Below the pieces are notes generated by a model. It was given only the letters and a program-made list of their open reading frames with translations. It ran no database searches and was not told the DNA's origin. A program made the position numbers and the translations under genes. Below, piece by piece: positions 19,375 to 32,112 of a stretch of DNA of 44,048 bases (its first letter is position 1; each line of letters begins with the position of its first letter). The DNA comes from Staphylococcus coagulans (GTDB lineage Bacteria; Bacillota; Bacilli; Staphylococcales; Staphylococcaceae): assembly GCF_002901995.1 (NCBI RefSeq), contig NZ_PPQN01000034.1, forward strand, positions 1-44,048, given 5' to 3'.

Positions 19375-20370
19375 TTATGATTTGAATTGATCAGGGTCAA
19401 ATTGAATTGTACTAATTTCTTGTAATGCAATTTCATAAATCATCTCTGCCAATATTTCTGTTCGATGTCTCACGTATTCGTGCTCTGTAATTTCAGCGAG
19501 ATGCTCCCCTGTTACAAGTTGAACACCTTGTTCCTTTAATAGCTCTTCATCACAATATACAGGCTTAGCGCCTTTATCTTCATACTTTTGAAGTATTTCT
19601 TGTGAGAATGGCAATTGATTCGCAATTACAAAATCAATAACATTCGCACCCAATTGTTGATGAATTGCACGAATATGATCTGTGACTGTATATTCATCGG
19701 TCTCTCCAGGTTGGGTCATTATGTTTGAAACATATAATTTTTTAGCATCACTTTCGACAATGGCTTTGGAAATACCATTGACACAAAGGTTAGAAATCAC
19801 ACTCGTATAAAGAGAACCAGGCCCTAAAACGATTAAGTCCGCTTCTCTTAGTGCTGCAACAGCTTCATCCATCGGTTTCACATCAGCCGGCTCTAAAAAG
19901 ACACGTTTAATTTTTTTATGTTTTTGAGGAATATTAGATTCCCCTGTTACAATTTCTCCATCTTCCATCTCTGCGTTAAGCGCCACGCTGGAATTTGTAG
20001 ACGGTATAACGCGACCTTTGATATTCAAGATTTTACTGAGCTCTTTTACCGCATGTCCAAAATCATTCGTAATATTTGTTAATGCGGCAATCAATAAGTT
20101 ACCAACAGAATGGCCGCTAATGATATCTTTTTCGAATCGATATTGGAACAGCTGTTCTAACAACGGCTCGACATCGCTTAAGGCAACCAGCACGTTCCTT
20201 ACATCACCCGGTGCTGGTATATCCATCTCACTTCTAATTTTCCCTGTACTTCCACCGTCATCTGCGACTGTTACAATCGCTGTAATATCTATTGGGAAGG
20301 ATTTGAGACCCCTTGCCAAAACAGATAAGCCTGTCCCTCCACCAATCAGCACTAATTTGAGTTGTTTCAT
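19375..20370 (-). CDS. yvcK: Gluconeogenesis/morphogenesis factor YvcK (CofD-like, UDP-sugar binding)
   Basis: A 331-residue protein of the CofD/YvcK family, starting with the nucleotide-binding loop LVLIGGGTGLSVLARGL. Other conserved segments are TVADDGGSTGKIR, PAPGDVRNVLVAL, SGHSVGNLLIAAL and LIVLGPGSLYTSVISNL. In B. subtilis it is needed for shape and growth on gluconeogenic carbon sources and binds UDP-GlcNAc. I start at ATG 20370, one base after the rapZ stop, with the GAAAGTGG ribosome binding site inside the rapZ tail. A GTG at 20382 is possible. Translation is probably coupled to rapZ. Confidence 0.94.
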   Translation of the reverse strand: MKQLKLVLIGGGTGLSVLARGLKSFPIDITAIVTVADDGGSTGKIRSEMDIPAPGDVRNVLVALSDVEPLLEQLFQYRFEKDIISGHSVGNLLIAALTNITNDFGHAVKELSKILNIKGRVIPSTNSSVALNAEMEDGEIVTGESNIPQKHKKIKRVFLEPADVKPMDEAVAALREADLIVLGPGSLYTSVISNLCVNGISKAIVESDAKKLYVSNIMTQPGETDEYTVTDHIRAIHQQLGANVIDFVIANQLPFSQEILQKYEDKGAKPVYCDEELLKEQGVQLVTGEHLAEITEHEYVRHRTEILAEMIYEIALQEISTIQFDPDQFKS

Positions 20371-20371
20371 T

Positions 20372-21280
20372 TTATTCGCCACTTTCTATATGTGCATCAC
20401 GATGATGAACATATATGTTATAATCATACGTCTGCTTAAGTTCCTCAGCTAATCGTTGTGCTAATGCGACAGAACGGTGTTGTCCTCCTGTACAACCAAT
20501 TGCAATGACAAGTTGTGATTTCCCTTCTTTTTTATATCCTGGAATCATGAATAATAAGAGATCCAATAATTTTTCATAAAATGTATTCGTCTCTTTCCAT
20601 TTCATCACGTATTTATATACTTCTTCGTCCATACCTGTCAACGGACGGAGTTCCTCTACATAAAAAGGGTTCGGTAAGAAGCGCACATCAAAAACCAAAT
20701 CTGCATCTATTTGAATACCATGCTTGAAACCGAAGCTTGTCACATTGATTGTAAACGTTGATTTATTCTCTTTATTAAAATTTTCATAAACTCTTTTTCT
20801 TAATGCTTTCGGTGTTAACTTTGTAGTATCTAAAGTATAATTGGCCAAACTTCTCACTTCGGCAAGTAAATTACGCTCTTCATTAATCGCTGCAACTAGA
20901 GTTAAATCGCCCTGCTCTTGAAGTGGATGCTTACGACGTGTTTCCTTATAACGAGAAATTAATTTTTCCGTTTCAGCATCTACAAACAGTACATCTACGA
21001 TTACATTTTTTCTACTTTGCACAGCATCTATTTCACGCACTAAGTATTTAAAAAATTCTCGTCCTCTTAAGTCGATGCCAATAGCTACTTTTTGTAACGA
21101 AGGGTTCCCTTGTTCCATTAATTCTACAAACTTAGGCAATAAAATAGGCGGAAGATTATCGACACAAAAATAGCCTAAATCTTCTAAACTTTGAATAACG
21201 ACAGATTTTCCAGCGCCCGAAAGCCCTGTAATGACGAGTAATTCACTTTTAACGATTTCATTGTTTTCTTCATGTTGCAT
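20372..21280 (-). CDS. rapZ: RNase adapter protein / nucleotide-binding RapZ
   Basis: The 302 residues carry a P-loop, [30 protein letters not shown], and the C-terminal signature [24 protein letters not shown] and [15 protein letters not shown]. In E. coli RapZ directs decay of the GlmZ sRNA; in Gram-positives the homologue (YvcJ) hydrolyses GTP/ATP and affects competence in B. subtilis. It is the first gene of rapZ-yvcK-whiA. Its ribosome binding site is weaker (GGTGG, 6 bases before ATG). Confidence 0.94.
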   Translation of the reverse strand: MQHEENNEIVKSELLVITGLSGAGKSVVIQSLEDLGYFCVDNLPPILLPKFVELMEQGNPSLQKVAIGIDLRGREFFKYLVREIDAVQSRKNVIVDVLFVDAETEKLISRYKETRRKHPLQEQGDLTLVAAINEERNLLAEVRSLANYTLDTTKLTPKALRKRVYENFNKENKSTFTINVTSFGFKHGIQIDADLVFDVRFLPNPFYVEELRPLTGMDEEVYKYVMKWKETNTFYEKLLDLLLFMIPGYKKEGKSQLVIAIGCTGGQHRSVALAQRLAEELKQTYDYNIYVHHRDAHIESGE

Positions 21281-21504
21281 TGTTGACCACCATCCCTTAA
21301 GATTCTCTTTTAGTGTACATGAAAATCCTTCAAAGTCATAGACAGAAAGCTAAAATTTAACACTTTTCATAACCGTATGTATTGACGATGATGTAACAAT
21401 GGCAACCTGTACCGAATATACTTTAACAACTCGGCTAGCACTCATTTTTCAATCATCTTGTCATAATAAAGTATGCTGTTTTCACGAGCATAAAAAACAA
21501 TGAT
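21281..21504. other. Upstream region of rapZ
   Basis: About 220 bases with no coding frame that I can support. It should contain the rapZ operon promoter. I see only weak candidates, for example TATGAC-N17-TACACT on the minus strand near 21320-21345. Confidence 0.3.
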
Positions 21505-21560
21505 AAATAAAAAGAGTGGGACGTGGAAACTCGTTGTTACGTTAGATTCCTTTGTCCCAC
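21505..21560 (-). terminator. trxB terminator
   Basis: Arms GTGGGAC and GTCCCAC (with extra pairs) followed by TCTTTTTATTT on the minus strand. It is the same GAGTGGGAC type found after many staphylococcal genes. Confidence 0.75.
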
Positions 21561-21669
21561 CTTTATAGGGTGTCGCAATTAATACGTTTATTTAATATAG
21601 GAACAGGCAAAATATAGCGCATTCGAACAGATTAACTCCAATCTTAAAAACGATTACTTAAAATCGTGA

Positions 21670-22623
<954 letters not shown>

Positions 22624-22671
22624 TTAATTTCATCATAAGAATTTTACAACATTTAAATACGAGACTCAAAC

Positions 22672-24108
22672 TTATATGCTCAACAACCAATTGAGCGCAA
22701 TTTCAAACGTTTCTGGACACACGTCAAATAGTTCAATGACCTCTTGTCGATGTAATGATTGTACGCCAGCATTAAAATACAAATAGGTAACTGCCGCAAC
22801 ATATGCATTTACTTCATCAACATTTATCTTTTCCACCGATAAGCTATCTGCATAATTGATCCAACTTAAAAATAATGCGTCATCACCTTTAGTTTTAGGT
22901 AGATGATAAAGCTTTTCCATTCCTTTGTGTATAAAGTGTAACTTTGTGAGCTGTAAGTTTTGTATTAAATAGGAAAGATAGAGTTTCTCATAATCTCCTA
23001 ATGTTTCTAGTATGTCCCATACATCTTTCGTCATTAAAACCTCTTTACCATTTAATTGATTCAATAAAAAGAGCCCATAAAGACGTTCATGCTGATCCTC
23101 ACTGGTCAATAGCGGTTCAATATGACAGTTAAAGTACTGTCTACTTTCATCCACGACCCAAGGGGGAAAACCAGGATTCGCTTTAAGAAATTGTGTCAAT
23201 GCTTGCCAAAAATATTCACTTTGTTCAATATGACCCAGGTAATAATAATTATATGAAAGTGCATGAAAAAGCTGGAAAGTTTGAAATTTTCCTCTTCGGT
23301 GGAGCGGTAAGAGTAAATATTGCGATGCTTGATATTGCTTTAAATAGCTTAAAACGATCCCCAATTTAAAAGATTCTTCATCGTTAATTGGAACGACTTT
23401 ATTGAGTAGTTTGAGATAGTGATTAAACAGTGTTTGTTCATTCATATTGTACAACAATAAAGTATAGTGACATAAAGCATGGACATCTGAAGCGTCTTCT
23501 TTCAAAAGCCGTTCAAACATTTCTTTTGCAATCGTGTTCTCGTTTAGATAGAGATAGCACATGGCAAGTAAATTTCGAATGAGGCGATTTTCTTGAATCA
23601 CTTCATCTTGACGTAATATGTACGCTCTTGCATCTAACAAGCGCCCTTGTCCAAACAAATATTGAAAAATAACTTGTGTTACAAACAATTGGCTTTCTAA
23701 TTCAAGCTCATTTTCGCCACTAAATGAAACTTCAAACATACTCTCAAGTTCTTCGCGGTAGTCTTCATCTTCCGCAATAAACGCATAGCTCAAACCAAAT
23801 AAATAGGCTTTATTGGGTTCATTTAAATCAATATTTAATTGACTAAGTTCATAATAAGAGGCTTCGAGTTCAGAGCCTTTACTGATTTCTTCGTAATAAA
23901 TGGCTTCTGCCTTGCTTGGTGCATTTAAGTTGATTAAACAAGTCGCAAGTTGTTGCTTCGCCTCAAAATGATCGGGTGACAATTCTAACACTTTTTCTAA
24001 ATAGCGTTGTGCTTTTACATAATCTTGCTGTTGCATTTTCTGTTGTGCCAAACGTTCATAAACAGAAACATCAGACCACAATTGTATAATATTATTCTTT
24101 TGTGTCAT
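22672..24108 (-). CDS. TPR-repeat protein
   Basis: A 478-residue cytosolic protein built of helical repeats. The first clear tetratricopeptide unit is YERLAQQKMQQQDYVKAQRYLEKVLELSPDHFEAK (about 13-50), with further units such as NAPSKAEAIYYEEISKG and ENTIAKEMFERLLKED. The rest is helical and leucine/tyrosine-rich without catalytic motifs. Such proteins serve as scaffolds; the partner is unknown. I prefer ATG 24108, which is 6 bases after AGAGAGGTG. An ATG at 24132 would overlap the previous stop but has no good ribosome binding site. The conserved place between the acyltransferase and trxB suggests a housekeeping role. Confidence 0.85.
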   Translation of the reverse strand: MTQKNNIIQLWSDVSVYERLAQQKMQQQDYVKAQRYLEKVLELSPDHFEAKQQLATCLINLNAPSKAEAIYYEEISKGSELEASYYELSQLNIDLNEPNKAYLFGLSYAFIAEDEDYREELESMFEVSFSGENELELESQLFVTQVIFQYLFGQGRLLDARAYILRQDEVIQENRLIRNLLAMCYLYLNENTIAKEMFERLLKEDASDVHALCHYTLLLYNMNEQTLFNHYLKLLNKVVPINDEESFKLGIVLSYLKQYQASQYLLLPLHRRGKFQTFQLFHALSYNYYYLGHIEQSEYFWQALTQFLKANPGFPPWVVDESRQYFNCHIEPLLTSEDQHERLYGLFLLNQLNGKEVLMTKDVWDILETLGDYEKLYLSYLIQNLQLTKLHFIHKGMEKLYHLPKTKGDDALFLSWINYADSLSVEKINVDEVNAYVAAVTYLYFNAGVQSLHRQEVIELFDVCPETFEIALNWLLSI

Positions 24109-24128
24109 CATTGCCACCTCTCTTTCTC

Positions 24129-24611
24129 TCATTGTTCTTTTATTTGAATCGGGTTGCCATATGCAATGACATCATTGGGTATATCTTTTGAAACAACACT
24201 GCCTGCACCAATTTTAGCGCGCGCGCCAATTTTAACACCGGGAAGAACTGTAACATTGGCTCCAATCATCGTATCGTCACCAATTTCAATCTCTCCTACT
24301 CTTAGTGCATCGGTCAAAAATTCATGTGTCAGTAGTGTTGTATTATAACCAATAATGACATTTTTGCCTATTTTTATTTTTTCAGGATAAAAAATATCAG
24401 GTGTCACTTTGAAAGCAATCGCCGTATATTGACCGACTGTCATTTTCAAAATATATCGATAGAGCCAGCGTTTGAATTTCAAACTCGGTACAAATCGCGC
24501 CAGTTCAATAATTAGTGTATTTTTAAATAATTTTGTAAAACTTTGATAGTCATACATGTGCCAAAGCGCATTATTCATTTTGGTCGGAATGACGGTTAAG
24601 CGTCTTTTCAT
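24129..24611 (-). CDS. Acyltransferase with left-handed beta-helix (YvoF type)
   Basis: A 160-residue hexapeptide-repeat acetyltransferase. The second half shows repeated I-G-x-x-x units: IKIGKNVIIGYNTTLLTHEF, VGEIEIGDDTMIGANVTVLPGVKIGARAKIGAGSVVSKDI, ending VIAYGNPIQIKEQ. The histidine in LLTHEF is at the usual active-site place. It most resembles the maltose/galactoside acetyltransferase group and B. subtilis YvoF, which also lies beside lgt and hprK. The acceptor is unknown; an envelope sugar is possible. It begins directly after the lgt stop. Confidence 0.87.
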   Translation of the reverse strand: MKRRLTVIPTKMNNALWHMYDYQSFTKLFKNTLIIELARFVPSLKFKRWLYRYILKMTVGQYTAIAFKVTPDIFYPEKIKIGKNVIIGYNTTLLTHEFLTDALRVGEIEIGDDTMIGANVTVLPGVKIGARAKIGAGSVVSKDIPNDVIAYGNPIQIKEQ

Positions 24612-25451
24612 TTAACGTGACCCTTCCTTTTCCCAAGGCCAATTTAAAACACCCACTTCTCGATACAACGGTGCTTTGGATTTAAATCGTCTCCATATAA
24701 ACAGTGTTATCCCGATCACAATCGCGATAATAGAGACAAGCTGTGCAATTCGAATCGTCTCTGTTAACATCAAGCTATCTGTTCGCAAGCCTTCGATATA
24801 GAAACGGCCAATCGAGTACCAAATTAAATACGTAAAAAATGTTTCGCCCACACGAAGACGTCGACGCAAAAGAATTAAAACGATAAAACCAATCACATTC
24901 CATATGGATTCATATAAAAAAGTAGGGTGATAATAAATACCACCAATTTTCATATTCTCAATTATGAATTGTGGTAAATGCAATTGTTCCAAAAAGGCAC
25001 GGCTAACTGGTCCACCATGAGCCTCATGGTTCATGAAATTTCCCCAGCGTCCAATCCCTTGCGCCAATATAATACTAGGTGCAACGATATCACCGAGTTG
25101 TAAGGGATGCCAATTTTTGCGATAACAATAATACATCCCCATGGCAAACGCACCAATTAAGCCACCGTGGATGGCAATTCCTCCACGCCAGATCATGATA
25201 ATCTCTGCGGGGTTTTGTAAGTAATAATCCAAGTGGAATAAAACAAAATAGAGTCGCGCAGTAATGATAGCGACAATGACGCAGACAATTAAAATATTAA
25301 TTAAATCGTCTTCTTTAAAGCCCACTTTTTGTGCACTTTTTTGTGCGAACCAATAACCAATTAATATTGCAGTTGCTATAATAATCCCATACCACTTGAT
25401 TTGCAATCCACCTAGATCAATTGCTACAGGATTGATGTAACCAATCATCAT
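24612..25451 (-). CDS. lgt: Prolipoprotein diacylglyceryl transferase
   Basis: Lgt attaches diacylglycerol from phosphatidylglycerol to the lipobox cysteine of lipoproteins, the first lipoprotein maturation step, in the membrane. The 279 residues have about seven hydrophobic helices. They carry the conserved [14 protein letters not shown] (essential His), the signature [18 protein letters not shown] and the segment [17 protein letters not shown]. The start ATG 25451 overlaps the hprK stop by four bases (ATGA) and has AAAGGAG 7 bases upstream, so the two genes are coupled. Confidence 0.97.
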   Translation of the reverse strand: MMIGYINPVAIDLGGLQIKWYGIIIATAILIGYWFAQKSAQKVGFKEDDLINILIVCVIVAIITARLYFVLFHLDYYLQNPAEIIMIWRGGIAIHGGLIGAFAMGMYYCYRKNWHPLQLGDIVAPSIILAQGIGRWGNFMNHEAHGGPVSRAFLEQLHLPQFIIENMKIGGIYYHPTFLYESIWNVIGFIVLILLRRRLRVGETFFTYLIWYSIGRFYIEGLRTDSLMLTETIRIAQLVSIIAIVIGITLFIWRRFKSKAPLYREVGVLNWPWEKEGSR

Positions 25452-26389
25452 TCTTTATCTCCTTTTTGATGTGTACTATTTCTTAATATTTCAGCATTTA
25501 AACGTTCGTTAAATTCTTCTGCTGTGTTAATGCCCATAATATTGAGTCGATAATTCATTGCGGCTACTTCAATAATGACAGCCACGTTTCTTCCTGGTCG
25601 AACTGGGACTGTTTTTTTAGTAATTTCCGTATCCAAAATTTTAAGCGTCTCGTGATTCAATCCAACGCGATCATATAATTTGTTTTGATCCCACGTTTCA
25701 AGATTGATATTCAGCCGTATGCGTTTTTGCGTCAAGATAGAACCTGCGCCAAAAAGCGTCATCACGTTAATAATTCCTAGCCCTCTTATTTCTAGTAAAT
25801 GCTCAATAATTTTAGGCGGCTTACCAATCAATTCGTTTTTATTGATTTCTTTAATTTCTACATTATCGTCTGCGACTAGACGATGACCACGCTTCACAAG
25901 TTCTAAAGCTGTTTCACTTTTACCTATGCCTGAATCTCCAGTAATTAACACACCAATCCCATACACGTCTACCAGTACACCATGTAATGCTGTAGAATTT
26001 GCTAATTCGTGCTCAAGATAAGAAGTGAGACGTCCCATGACACGTGTCGTGGCTTCGTCCACATAAATGAGTGGTGTATCTAACGCTTTGGAAGCTTCTA
26101 ACAATTCCTCAGGCGCTTCAAGCCCTCTCGTGATAATGATTGCTGGTGTTTCTGGACGACAAAGCTTTCTCATCCGCCCTTGTCTATCCTCATCTGGCAA
26201 TAAATTATAAAACGAAAGTTCTGTTGTACCTAATAGTTGAATTCGATTCGAAGCATAATGTGAGAAATAGCCCGCCATCTCTAAACCAGGTCTAGAGATA
26301 TCTGTATTATGAATAGGTCGGTTTAAACCTGCTTCACCAGCTATCACTTTCAAATTAAATCGCTTTACCAAATCTTGAGTTGTTAACAT
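25448..26389 (-). CDS. hprK: HPr kinase/phosphorylase
   Basis: It phosphorylates and dephosphorylates Ser46 of HPr in response to fructose-1,6-bisphosphate. HPr(Ser-P) then acts with CcpA in carbon catabolite repression. The 313 residues have an N-terminal MurF-like domain ([16 protein letters not shown]), the Walker A loop [30 protein letters not shown], and the family signature [17 protein letters not shown]. The end reads [23 protein letters not shown] start at ATG 26389 (MLTTQDLV), 6 bases after TGAGGTGA; the longer frame to 26422 has no support. It is the first gene of its operon. Confidence 0.96.
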   Translation of the reverse strand: MLTTQDLVKRFNLKVIAGEAGLNRPIHNTDISRPGLEMAGYFSHYASNRIQLLGTTELSFYNLLPDEDRQGRMRKLCRPETPAIIITRGLEAPEELLEASKALDTPLIYVDEATTRVMGRLTSYLEHELANSTALHGVLVDVYGIGVLITGDSGIGKSETALELVKRGHRLVADDNVEIKEINKNELIGKPPKIIEHLLEIRGLGIINVMTLFGAGSILTQKRIRLNINLETWDQNKLYDRVGLNHETLKILDTEITKKTVPVRPGRNVAVIIEVAAMNYRLNIMGINTAEEFNERLNAEILRNSTHQKGDKE

Positions 26390-26720
26390 GTCAGTCACCT
26401 CAGTATTCACTCTATCTCTCATTAATCATCATATAGAAAGACGTAAAATAACAGTCCTATTGCGAGACTGATTTCATACGCTCAGTTAAACACGATTCTT
26501 TTTAACACAGTTCAATACGATGGACTGTGCCTATCGTTGTTAATTATGTCCTATATTATACATGAAATGCGAAAGAAAGAGATGTATTTCATTATTAAAA
26601 AACTTTTACATTCGTCTTAACTCGTTGTGTCTCATCTATTAAAAGCGGTTCACCCTACTCAATGACCCTATTCATTTTAACATTTTTACTATTTAAGAAG
26701 GAACATCTGCCACTAGACAG
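26390..26720. other. hprK upstream region
   Basis: No gene is supported. A TATAAT with a TG just before it (minus strand, 26560-26555) is the likely -10 of the hprK operon. The -35 is poor. It would leave a leader of about 160 bases, in which a partial dyad (ACAGTCCATC..GAACTGTG, about 26500-26530) is visible. Confidence 0.4.
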
Positions 26721-26766
26721 AAAAAAAGTCCCCAAAATTCAAAAATCACATGAATTTTAGGGACGC
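26721..26766 (-). terminator. Terminator after the small gene behind uvrA
   Basis: CGTCCCTAAAATTCA pairs with TGAATTTTGGGGACT (14 bp with G-U) and is followed by TTTTTTT on the minus strand. It ends the uvrB-uvrA unit. Confidence 0.85.
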
Positions 26767-26836
26767 ATATAAGAACAATCTCTACACTATAATATAAGTA
26801 CGAAATCACAATGATAATCTTTTAAATAAAGGACAT

Positions 26837-27211
26837 TTACTTTTCTTTATTTAATCGATCTGTCACTTCTTTTAATGTTTTTTCAAATTGTTTTAAAGGA
26901 TCGATAGGGTGTGCTTCTTTATTTTGCTTTGCTTGTTCGCGCTGTTGATTTACATATTCAACGCCTTGACGTAGTGTTTCACTAACATTTTCAAATGTGT
27001 CGCGGACAAAGTCTTCTACTGATGATTTAAAATCGCTGTCTACGCTTGTATCATCAGCTTTCGCTTCGCTTTTTTGAGTATCTGAATGGTTCGTTTGCGC
27101 TTGTGCTGTCGTTGCGTCTGTAGCCATTGCATCTAAAAGTATTGCTGCTTCTTCTACTGAAATCTTTCCATCTTGTAGTAATTCTAACACTTTGATTTTT
27201 GCTTCTTTCAT
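26837..27211 (-). CDS. Small SHOCT-like (YvlB N-terminal type) protein
   Basis: A 124-residue hydrophilic protein. The first 30 residues, KIKVLELLQDGKISVEEAAILLDAM, form the short helical-pair domain found at the start of YvlB/SHOCT-like proteins. A low-complexity linker rich in Ala, Thr, Asp and Ser follows. Residues about 60-124 are amphipathic helices (VEDFVRDTFENVSETLRQGVEYVNQQREQAK..), with no membrane segment. It follows uvrA by three bases and is co-transcribed. No direct role in repair is known, and the function remains open. Confidence 0.75.
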   Translation of the reverse strand: MKEAKIKVLELLQDGKISVEEAAILLDAMATDATTAQAQTNHSDTQKSEAKADDTSVDSDFKSSVEDFVRDTFENVSETLRQGVEYVNQQREQAKQNKEAHPIDPLKQFEKTLKEVTDRLNKEK

Positions 27212-27214
27212 TTA

Positions 27215-30058
27215 CTAGCCCTCCTGTCGCGCTTTATCACGTGCCAATATTTCTTTCAAATATCGTCCAGTGTATGAAGTTGGATGTGCGGCAATCTCTT
27301 CAGGTGTCCCTGTTGCTAGGATTGTCCCGCCGCCTTCACCACCTTCTGGCCCTAAGTCAATTAAATGGTCAGCCGTTTTAATGACATCAAGGTTATGTTC
27401 AATAATAACGACTGTATCACCATTGTCAACAAGTCGATTTAAAACTTTTAATAATCGACTAATATCGTCAACATGTAAACCTGTTGTTGGCTCATCTAAA
27501 ATATAAATTGAACGTCCAGTTGAACGTTTATGCAATTCAGATGCGAGTTTCACACGTTGTGCTTCACCACCCGAAAGCGTTGTTGCCGGTTGACCTAACG
27601 TAATATAACCTAAACCTACATCCACAAGCGTCTGTAATTTACGTTTGATTTTAGGGATATTTCCAAAGAAATGGACCGCGTCTTCAACTGTCATCTCTAA
27701 GACGTCAGAAATGTTTTTACCTTTATATGTGACTTCTAAAGTTTCGCGATTATAACGTTTCCCTCCACATACTTCACATGGCACATAAACATCTGGTAAA
27801 AAATGCATTTCAATTTTGATAATACCGTCACCTTTACATGCTTCACAACGTCCGCCTTTCACATTAAAGCTAAAACGTCCTTTTTGATAACCTCGTACCT
27901 TTGCTTCGTTTGTTGAGGCAAAAACATCTCGTATATCATCAAAAACACCTGTATATGTGGCTGGATTAGATCTTGGCGTACGACCAATAGGCGACTGATC
28001 AATATCTATAATTTTATCAATCTCTTCAATGCCTGTAATTTCATCATGTGCCCCAGGTCTCACTTTTGATTTGTTGATTGCTTTAGCAAGAGATTTATAC
28101 AATACTTCGTTAACAAGCGAACTTTTTCCAGAACCTGAAACCCCAGTTACCACATTCATAACAGACAGTGGAAAATCGACATCTACACCTTTAAGGTTGT
28201 TACTTCTTGCGCCTTTTACCGAGATTTTACGGTTGTTTTTTTCTCGACGATGTTCAGGAACAGGAATAAACTTTTTACCACTCAAATATTGACCTGTCAG
28301 TGATCTTTTATCTCGCATCACTTGTTTAGGTGTACCACTAGAAACAACATGGCCCCCATGATCACCTGCACCCGGTCCGATATCGACAAGGTAGTCCGCT
28401 TCAATCATCGTATCTTCATCATGTTCGACAACAATTAATGTATTTCCTAAATCGCGCATTTCTTTTAGTGTATTGATGAGACGATCGTTATCACGCTGAT
28501 GCAAACCAATGGAAGGTTCATCAAGTACATAAAGGACACCAGAAAGACGTGAACCGATTTGAGTTGCCAAACGTATGCGTTGCGCTTCTCCTCCTGACAA
28601 TGTTCCTGATGCACGATTCAACGTTAAATAATCCAAACCTACGTTATTCAAAAAGGATAAACGAGATGTAATCTCTTTTAAAATTAAACGCGCAATTTGG
28701 GCATCTTGATCTGATAATTCGATATTTTCATAGTAATCAAGCGCTTCTTTTATAGATTGTTCAACGACTTCACCAATATTTTTTCCAGCAACATAAACTG
28801 AAAGTGCTTCTCGACTTAATCTTTGTCCATGACATGTTTCACAAGGTTGTTCTGCCATATATTTTTGCATCATTTCACGGACATATTCTGAAGGCGATTC
28901 ATGGTAACGGCGCTCAATATTCGGAATGACACCTTCAAACGGCATCGTACGTGTACGCTGTTGTCCATTTTTAGATTGGAATGAGAAAGTTATCTCTTTA
29001 TCCCCAGAGCCGTGCAAAATAATGCTTTTTTGTCGATCAGTTAATTTTTTATAAGGTTTATCCATATTGATTTTATAAACTTCACACACACGTTTTAATA
29101 ACGTTGGATAAAAATCTGAACTCGTTGGCTCCCATGGGACAATCGCCCCTTCATTAAGGGATTTGTCTTTGTCAGGAACAACTAAATCAATATCCACAGT
29201 TAATTTAGTTCCTAAACCATCACAAGTCGGACATGCGCCAAACGGACTGTTAAAACTGAACATTCTTGGTTCAAGCTCACCAATCGAAAAACCACATATT
29301 GGACATGCATGTTTTTCAGAAAACTCAAGTTGGTCTCCATCAATTACATCGACAACAAGATGGCCATCTGCAAGTTCTAATACGGTTTCAATTGAATCAG
29401 CCAGACGTGTTTCAATACCTGGTTTGACTACTAAACGATCGACAACAATTTCAATGGTATGGTTTTTATTTTTATCAAGTTCTGGCACTTGTGTCACGTC
29501 CATAATCTCGCCATCAACACGGACACGCACATATCCCTTTTTACTAATATCATTCAATAATTTTTCGTGCGTTCCTTTACGATGATTAACGACAGGTGCC
29601 ATTAATTGGATTTTTGTCCGTTCTTCTAACGCCATAATTCTATCCGTCATTTGTTGTACAGTCTGTGATTGTATCTCAATACCATGATTTGGACAATAAG
29701 GTTTGCCGATACGTGCATATAACAAACGAATATAATCATAAATTTCAGTTACCGTAGCTACTGTAGAACGTGGATTTTTACTCGTTGTTTTTTGGTCTAT
29801 TGATATTGCAGGTGACAAGCCTTCTATTGTATCCACATCGGGCTTGTCCATTTGACCTAAAAATTGACGTGCATATGCACTTAATGATTCTACGTATCGA
29901 CGTTGCCCCTCAGCATAAATCGTATCAAAAGCCAATGAGGATTTACCTGATCCAGATAAACCCGTCATCACTATCAATTTTTGTTTAGGTAATTCAATAT
30001 CAACATTTTTTAAATTGTGGGCGCGCGCCCCTTTCACAACAATCGACGGTTCTTTCAT
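27215..30058 (-). CDS. uvrA: UvrABC excinuclease subunit A
   Basis: UvrA finds bulky DNA lesions and loads UvrB. The 947 residues contain two ABC-type ATPase halves. These are Walker [16 protein letters not shown] near the start and [15 protein letters not shown] in the second half, with two signatures [12 protein letters not shown] and [12 protein letters not shown] and two Walker B segments ([20 protein letters not shown]). Zinc-binding cysteines are visible in CPICG..CPTC and [15 protein letters not shown] start at ATG 30058 ([15 protein letters not shown]), with AGAAGGGTG inside the uvrB stop region as ribosome binding site. It forms the SOS-controlled uvrBA operon. Confidence 0.97.
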   Translation of the reverse strand: MKEPSIVVKGARAHNLKNVDIELPKQKLIVMTGLSGSGKSSLAFDTIYAEGQRRYVESLSAYARQFLGQMDKPDVDTIEGLSPAISIDQKTTSKNPRSTVATVTEIYDYIRLLYARIGKPYCPNHGIEIQSQTVQQMTDRIMALEERTKIQLMAPVVNHRKGTHEKLLNDISKKGYVRVRVDGEIMDVTQVPELDKNKNHTIEIVVDRLVVKPGIETRLADSIETVLELADGHLVVDVIDGDQLEFSEKHACPICGFSIGELEPRMFSFNSPFGACPTCDGLGTKLTVDIDLVVPDKDKSLNEGAIVPWEPTSSDFYPTLLKRVCEVYKINMDKPYKKLTDRQKSIILHGSGDKEITFSFQSKNGQQRTRTMPFEGVIPNIERRYHESPSEYVREMMQKYMAEQPCETCHGQRLSREALSVYVAGKNIGEVVEQSIKEALDYYENIELSDQDAQIARLILKEITSRLSFLNNVGLDYLTLNRASGTLSGGEAQRIRLATQIGSRLSGVLYVLDEPSIGLHQRDNDRLINTLKEMRDLGNTLIVVEHDEDTMIEADYLVDIGPGAGDHGGHVVSSGTPKQVMRDKRSLTGQYLSGKKFIPVPEHRREKNNRKISVKGARSNNLKGVDVDFPLSVMNVVTGVSGSGKSSLVNEVLYKSLAKAINKSKVRPGAHDEITGIEEIDKIIDIDQSPIGRTPRSNPATYTGVFDDIRDVFASTNEAKVRGYQKGRFSFNVKGGRCEACKGDGIIKIEMHFLPDVYVPCEVCGGKRYNRETLEVTYKGKNISDVLEMTVEDAVHFFGNIPKIKRKLQTLVDVGLGYITLGQPATTLSGGEAQRVKLASELHKRSTGRSIYILDEPTTGLHVDDISRLLKVLNRLVDNGDTVVIIEHNLDVIKTADHLIDLGPEGGEGGGTILATGTPEEIAAHPTSYTGRYLKEILARDKARQEG

Positions 30059-30063
30059 GCTTT

Positions 30064-32046
30064 TCACCCTTCTGATTTTAGTTCGAATAATAAATCTCTT
30101 AATTCTGTTGCTTTTTCGAAATCCAGTGCTTTTGCTGCTTCTTTCATTTCTTTTTCGACATTTTCTATCGTTTTTTGACGCTCTTTTTTCGTCATTTTCT
30201 TCGGCACTTCTGTACGTGCATCTTCATTTGTCTCATCAGATTCCACAGTCGCACTAATCACATCATGAATTTGCTTATTAATTGTTTGAGGCACTATGCC
30301 GTGTGCTTCGTTGTAAGCCATTTGAATTTCACGACGTCGTTCGGTTTCATCGATTGCGACTTGCATAGAGTCAGTGATTTTATCAGCATACATGATAACT
30401 TCACCTTTATCATTTCGTGCTGCACGACCAATCGTTTGAATAAGGGAACGTTCAGAACGTAAAAAGCCCTCTTTATCAGCATCTAAAATCACAACTAAAG
30501 AAACTTCCGGTATATCTAAACCTTCACGTAACAGGTTGATACCAATTAATACATCAAATGTTCCCATTCTTAAATCTCGAATGATTTCTATACGTTCCAG
30601 CGTTTTAATTTCTGAGTGAAGGTAATTAACTTTAACACCTGCTTCTTTAAGATATGTGGTTAAGTCTTCACTCATTTTTTTCGTTAATGTCGTAATTAAG
30701 ACACGTTCATTACGCTCTGTGCGTTCCTGAATTTCACTTAATAGGTCGTCGATTTGGTTTTTCGTAGGTCGTACTTCAATTTTAGGATCCAATAAGCCTG
30801 TAGGTCGAATAATTTGTTCTACCATTTCGTTAGTATGTTCAATCTCGTAAGGTCCTGGTGTTGCCGAAACATATACGAGTTGCTTCGTTTTTTCTTCAAA
30901 TTCTTCAAATTTTAATGGTCTATTGTCTAACGCACTTGGTAGACGAAAGCCATGCTCAACCAGTACCTTTTTACGTGCTTGGTCACCATTATACATACCC
31001 CGTATTTGTGGTAAAGTCACATGTGATTCATCAATCATCACTAGCCAATCGTCACCGAAATAGTCTAGCAACGTATACGGCGTCGAACCTAAAGGTCTTA
31101 ATGTTAAGTGGACAGAGTAATTTTCAATCCCTGAAGTGAATCCCATTTCTCGCATCATTTCTAAATCATAATTAGTACGTTGTTCTAAACGTTGTGCCTC
31201 TAAAAGCTTGTTTTCACTTCTTAAATATTCAAGTTGTGTTTCAAGTTCTTTTTCAATTCTTTCGATTGCAATTTTCATTTTTTCTTCACGTGTTACGAAG
31301 TGTGATGCAGGGAACAACGCAAAATGTTCTCGTTCTCTAAGGACTTCCCCAGTTAAATAATTAATCTCGCTAATTCGATCAATTTCATCACCAAAAAATT
31401 CAACCCGAATACATAATTCATCACGTGAAGCCGGAAATATCTCAACAACGTCTCCTCGCACTCTGAAAGTTCCCCGTTTAAAATCAATATCGTTACGTGT
31501 ATACTGCACATCAACAAGCTTTCTCAATAAATCACTGCGGTCCATTTCCATACCGACACGAATACTTACTACTAAGTCACGATATTCATCCGGATTCCCT
31601 AAACCATAAATACAGCTTACACTTGCAATAATAATGACATCATCTCTCTCAAATAACGCACTTGTCGCAGAGTGACGCAGTTGATCAATTTCGTCATTAA
31701 TAGATGCGTCTTTTTCTATAAATGTGTCAGTAGATGGAACATACGCCTCAGGTTGATAATAATCATAATAACTCACAAAATACTCTACTCTGTTCTCAGG
31801 AAAGAAGGCTTTAAATTCACTGTAGAGTTGTCCTGCGAGCGTTTTATTGTGAGCAATAATTAATGTTGGTTTCCCTACCTCTTTTATCACATTACTCATT
31901 GTAAAGGTTTTACCTGTCCCAGTAGCCCCTAACAATGTTTGATGGCGCTTGCCTTCCTTAATCCCTTTCACAAGCGCCTCTATTGCTTTAGGTTGATCAC
32001 CTTGTGGATCAAATTTTGAAGCAATTTTAAAATCATGATGCTCCAT
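30064..32046 (-). CDS. uvrB: UvrABC excinuclease subunit B
   Basis: UvrB is the damage-verifying helicase-like subunit that holds the lesion for the UvrC cuts. The 660 residues carry Walker [16 protein letters not shown] and the beta-hairpin region [28 protein letters not shown] that is inserted between DNA strands. They also carry the helicase motifs [12 protein letters not shown] and TIGRAARN and a C-terminal UVR coiled-coil ([22 protein letters not shown]) for UvrA/UvrC contact. A LexA box lies about 60 bases upstream of its ATG. Confidence 0.98.
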   Translation of the reverse strand: MEHHDFKIASKFDPQGDQPKAIEALVKGIKEGKRHQTLLGATGTGKTFTMSNVIKEVGKPTLIIAHNKTLAGQLYSEFKAFFPENRVEYFVSYYDYYQPEAYVPSTDTFIEKDASINDEIDQLRHSATSALFERDDVIIIASVSCIYGLGNPDEYRDLVVSIRVGMEMDRSDLLRKLVDVQYTRNDIDFKRGTFRVRGDVVEIFPASRDELCIRVEFFGDEIDRISEINYLTGEVLREREHFALFPASHFVTREEKMKIAIERIEKELETQLEYLRSENKLLEAQRLEQRTNYDLEMMREMGFTSGIENYSVHLTLRPLGSTPYTLLDYFGDDWLVMIDESHVTLPQIRGMYNGDQARKKVLVEHGFRLPSALDNRPLKFEEFEEKTKQLVYVSATPGPYEIEHTNEMVEQIIRPTGLLDPKIEVRPTKNQIDDLLSEIQERTERNERVLITTLTKKMSEDLTTYLKEAGVKVNYLHSEIKTLERIEIIRDLRMGTFDVLIGINLLREGLDIPEVSLVVILDADKEGFLRSERSLIQTIGRAARNDKGEVIMYADKITDSMQVAIDETERRREIQMAYNEAHGIVPQTINKQIHDVISATVESDETNEDARTEVPKKMTKKERQKTIENVEKEMKEAAKALDFEKATELRDLLFELKSEG

Positions 32047-32065
32047 CCCTGTTCGCCTCCTATCA

Positions 32066-32112
32066 ACTTAATACTCATATTTTAACAGAATACAATTAAA
32101 AAATACAAACAT
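32066..32112 (-). promoter_or_regulatory. uvrB promoter region
   Basis: On the minus strand TTGTAT, an 18-base spacer and TAAAAT lie between the LexA box and uvrB. The -35 overlaps one arm of the LexA box. Confidence 0.55.

Noticed and set aside
29163..29585. 140-codon plus-strand frame inside uvrA
   Set aside because: Antisense shadow with serine/threonine-rich content typical of reverse frames of conserved genes.
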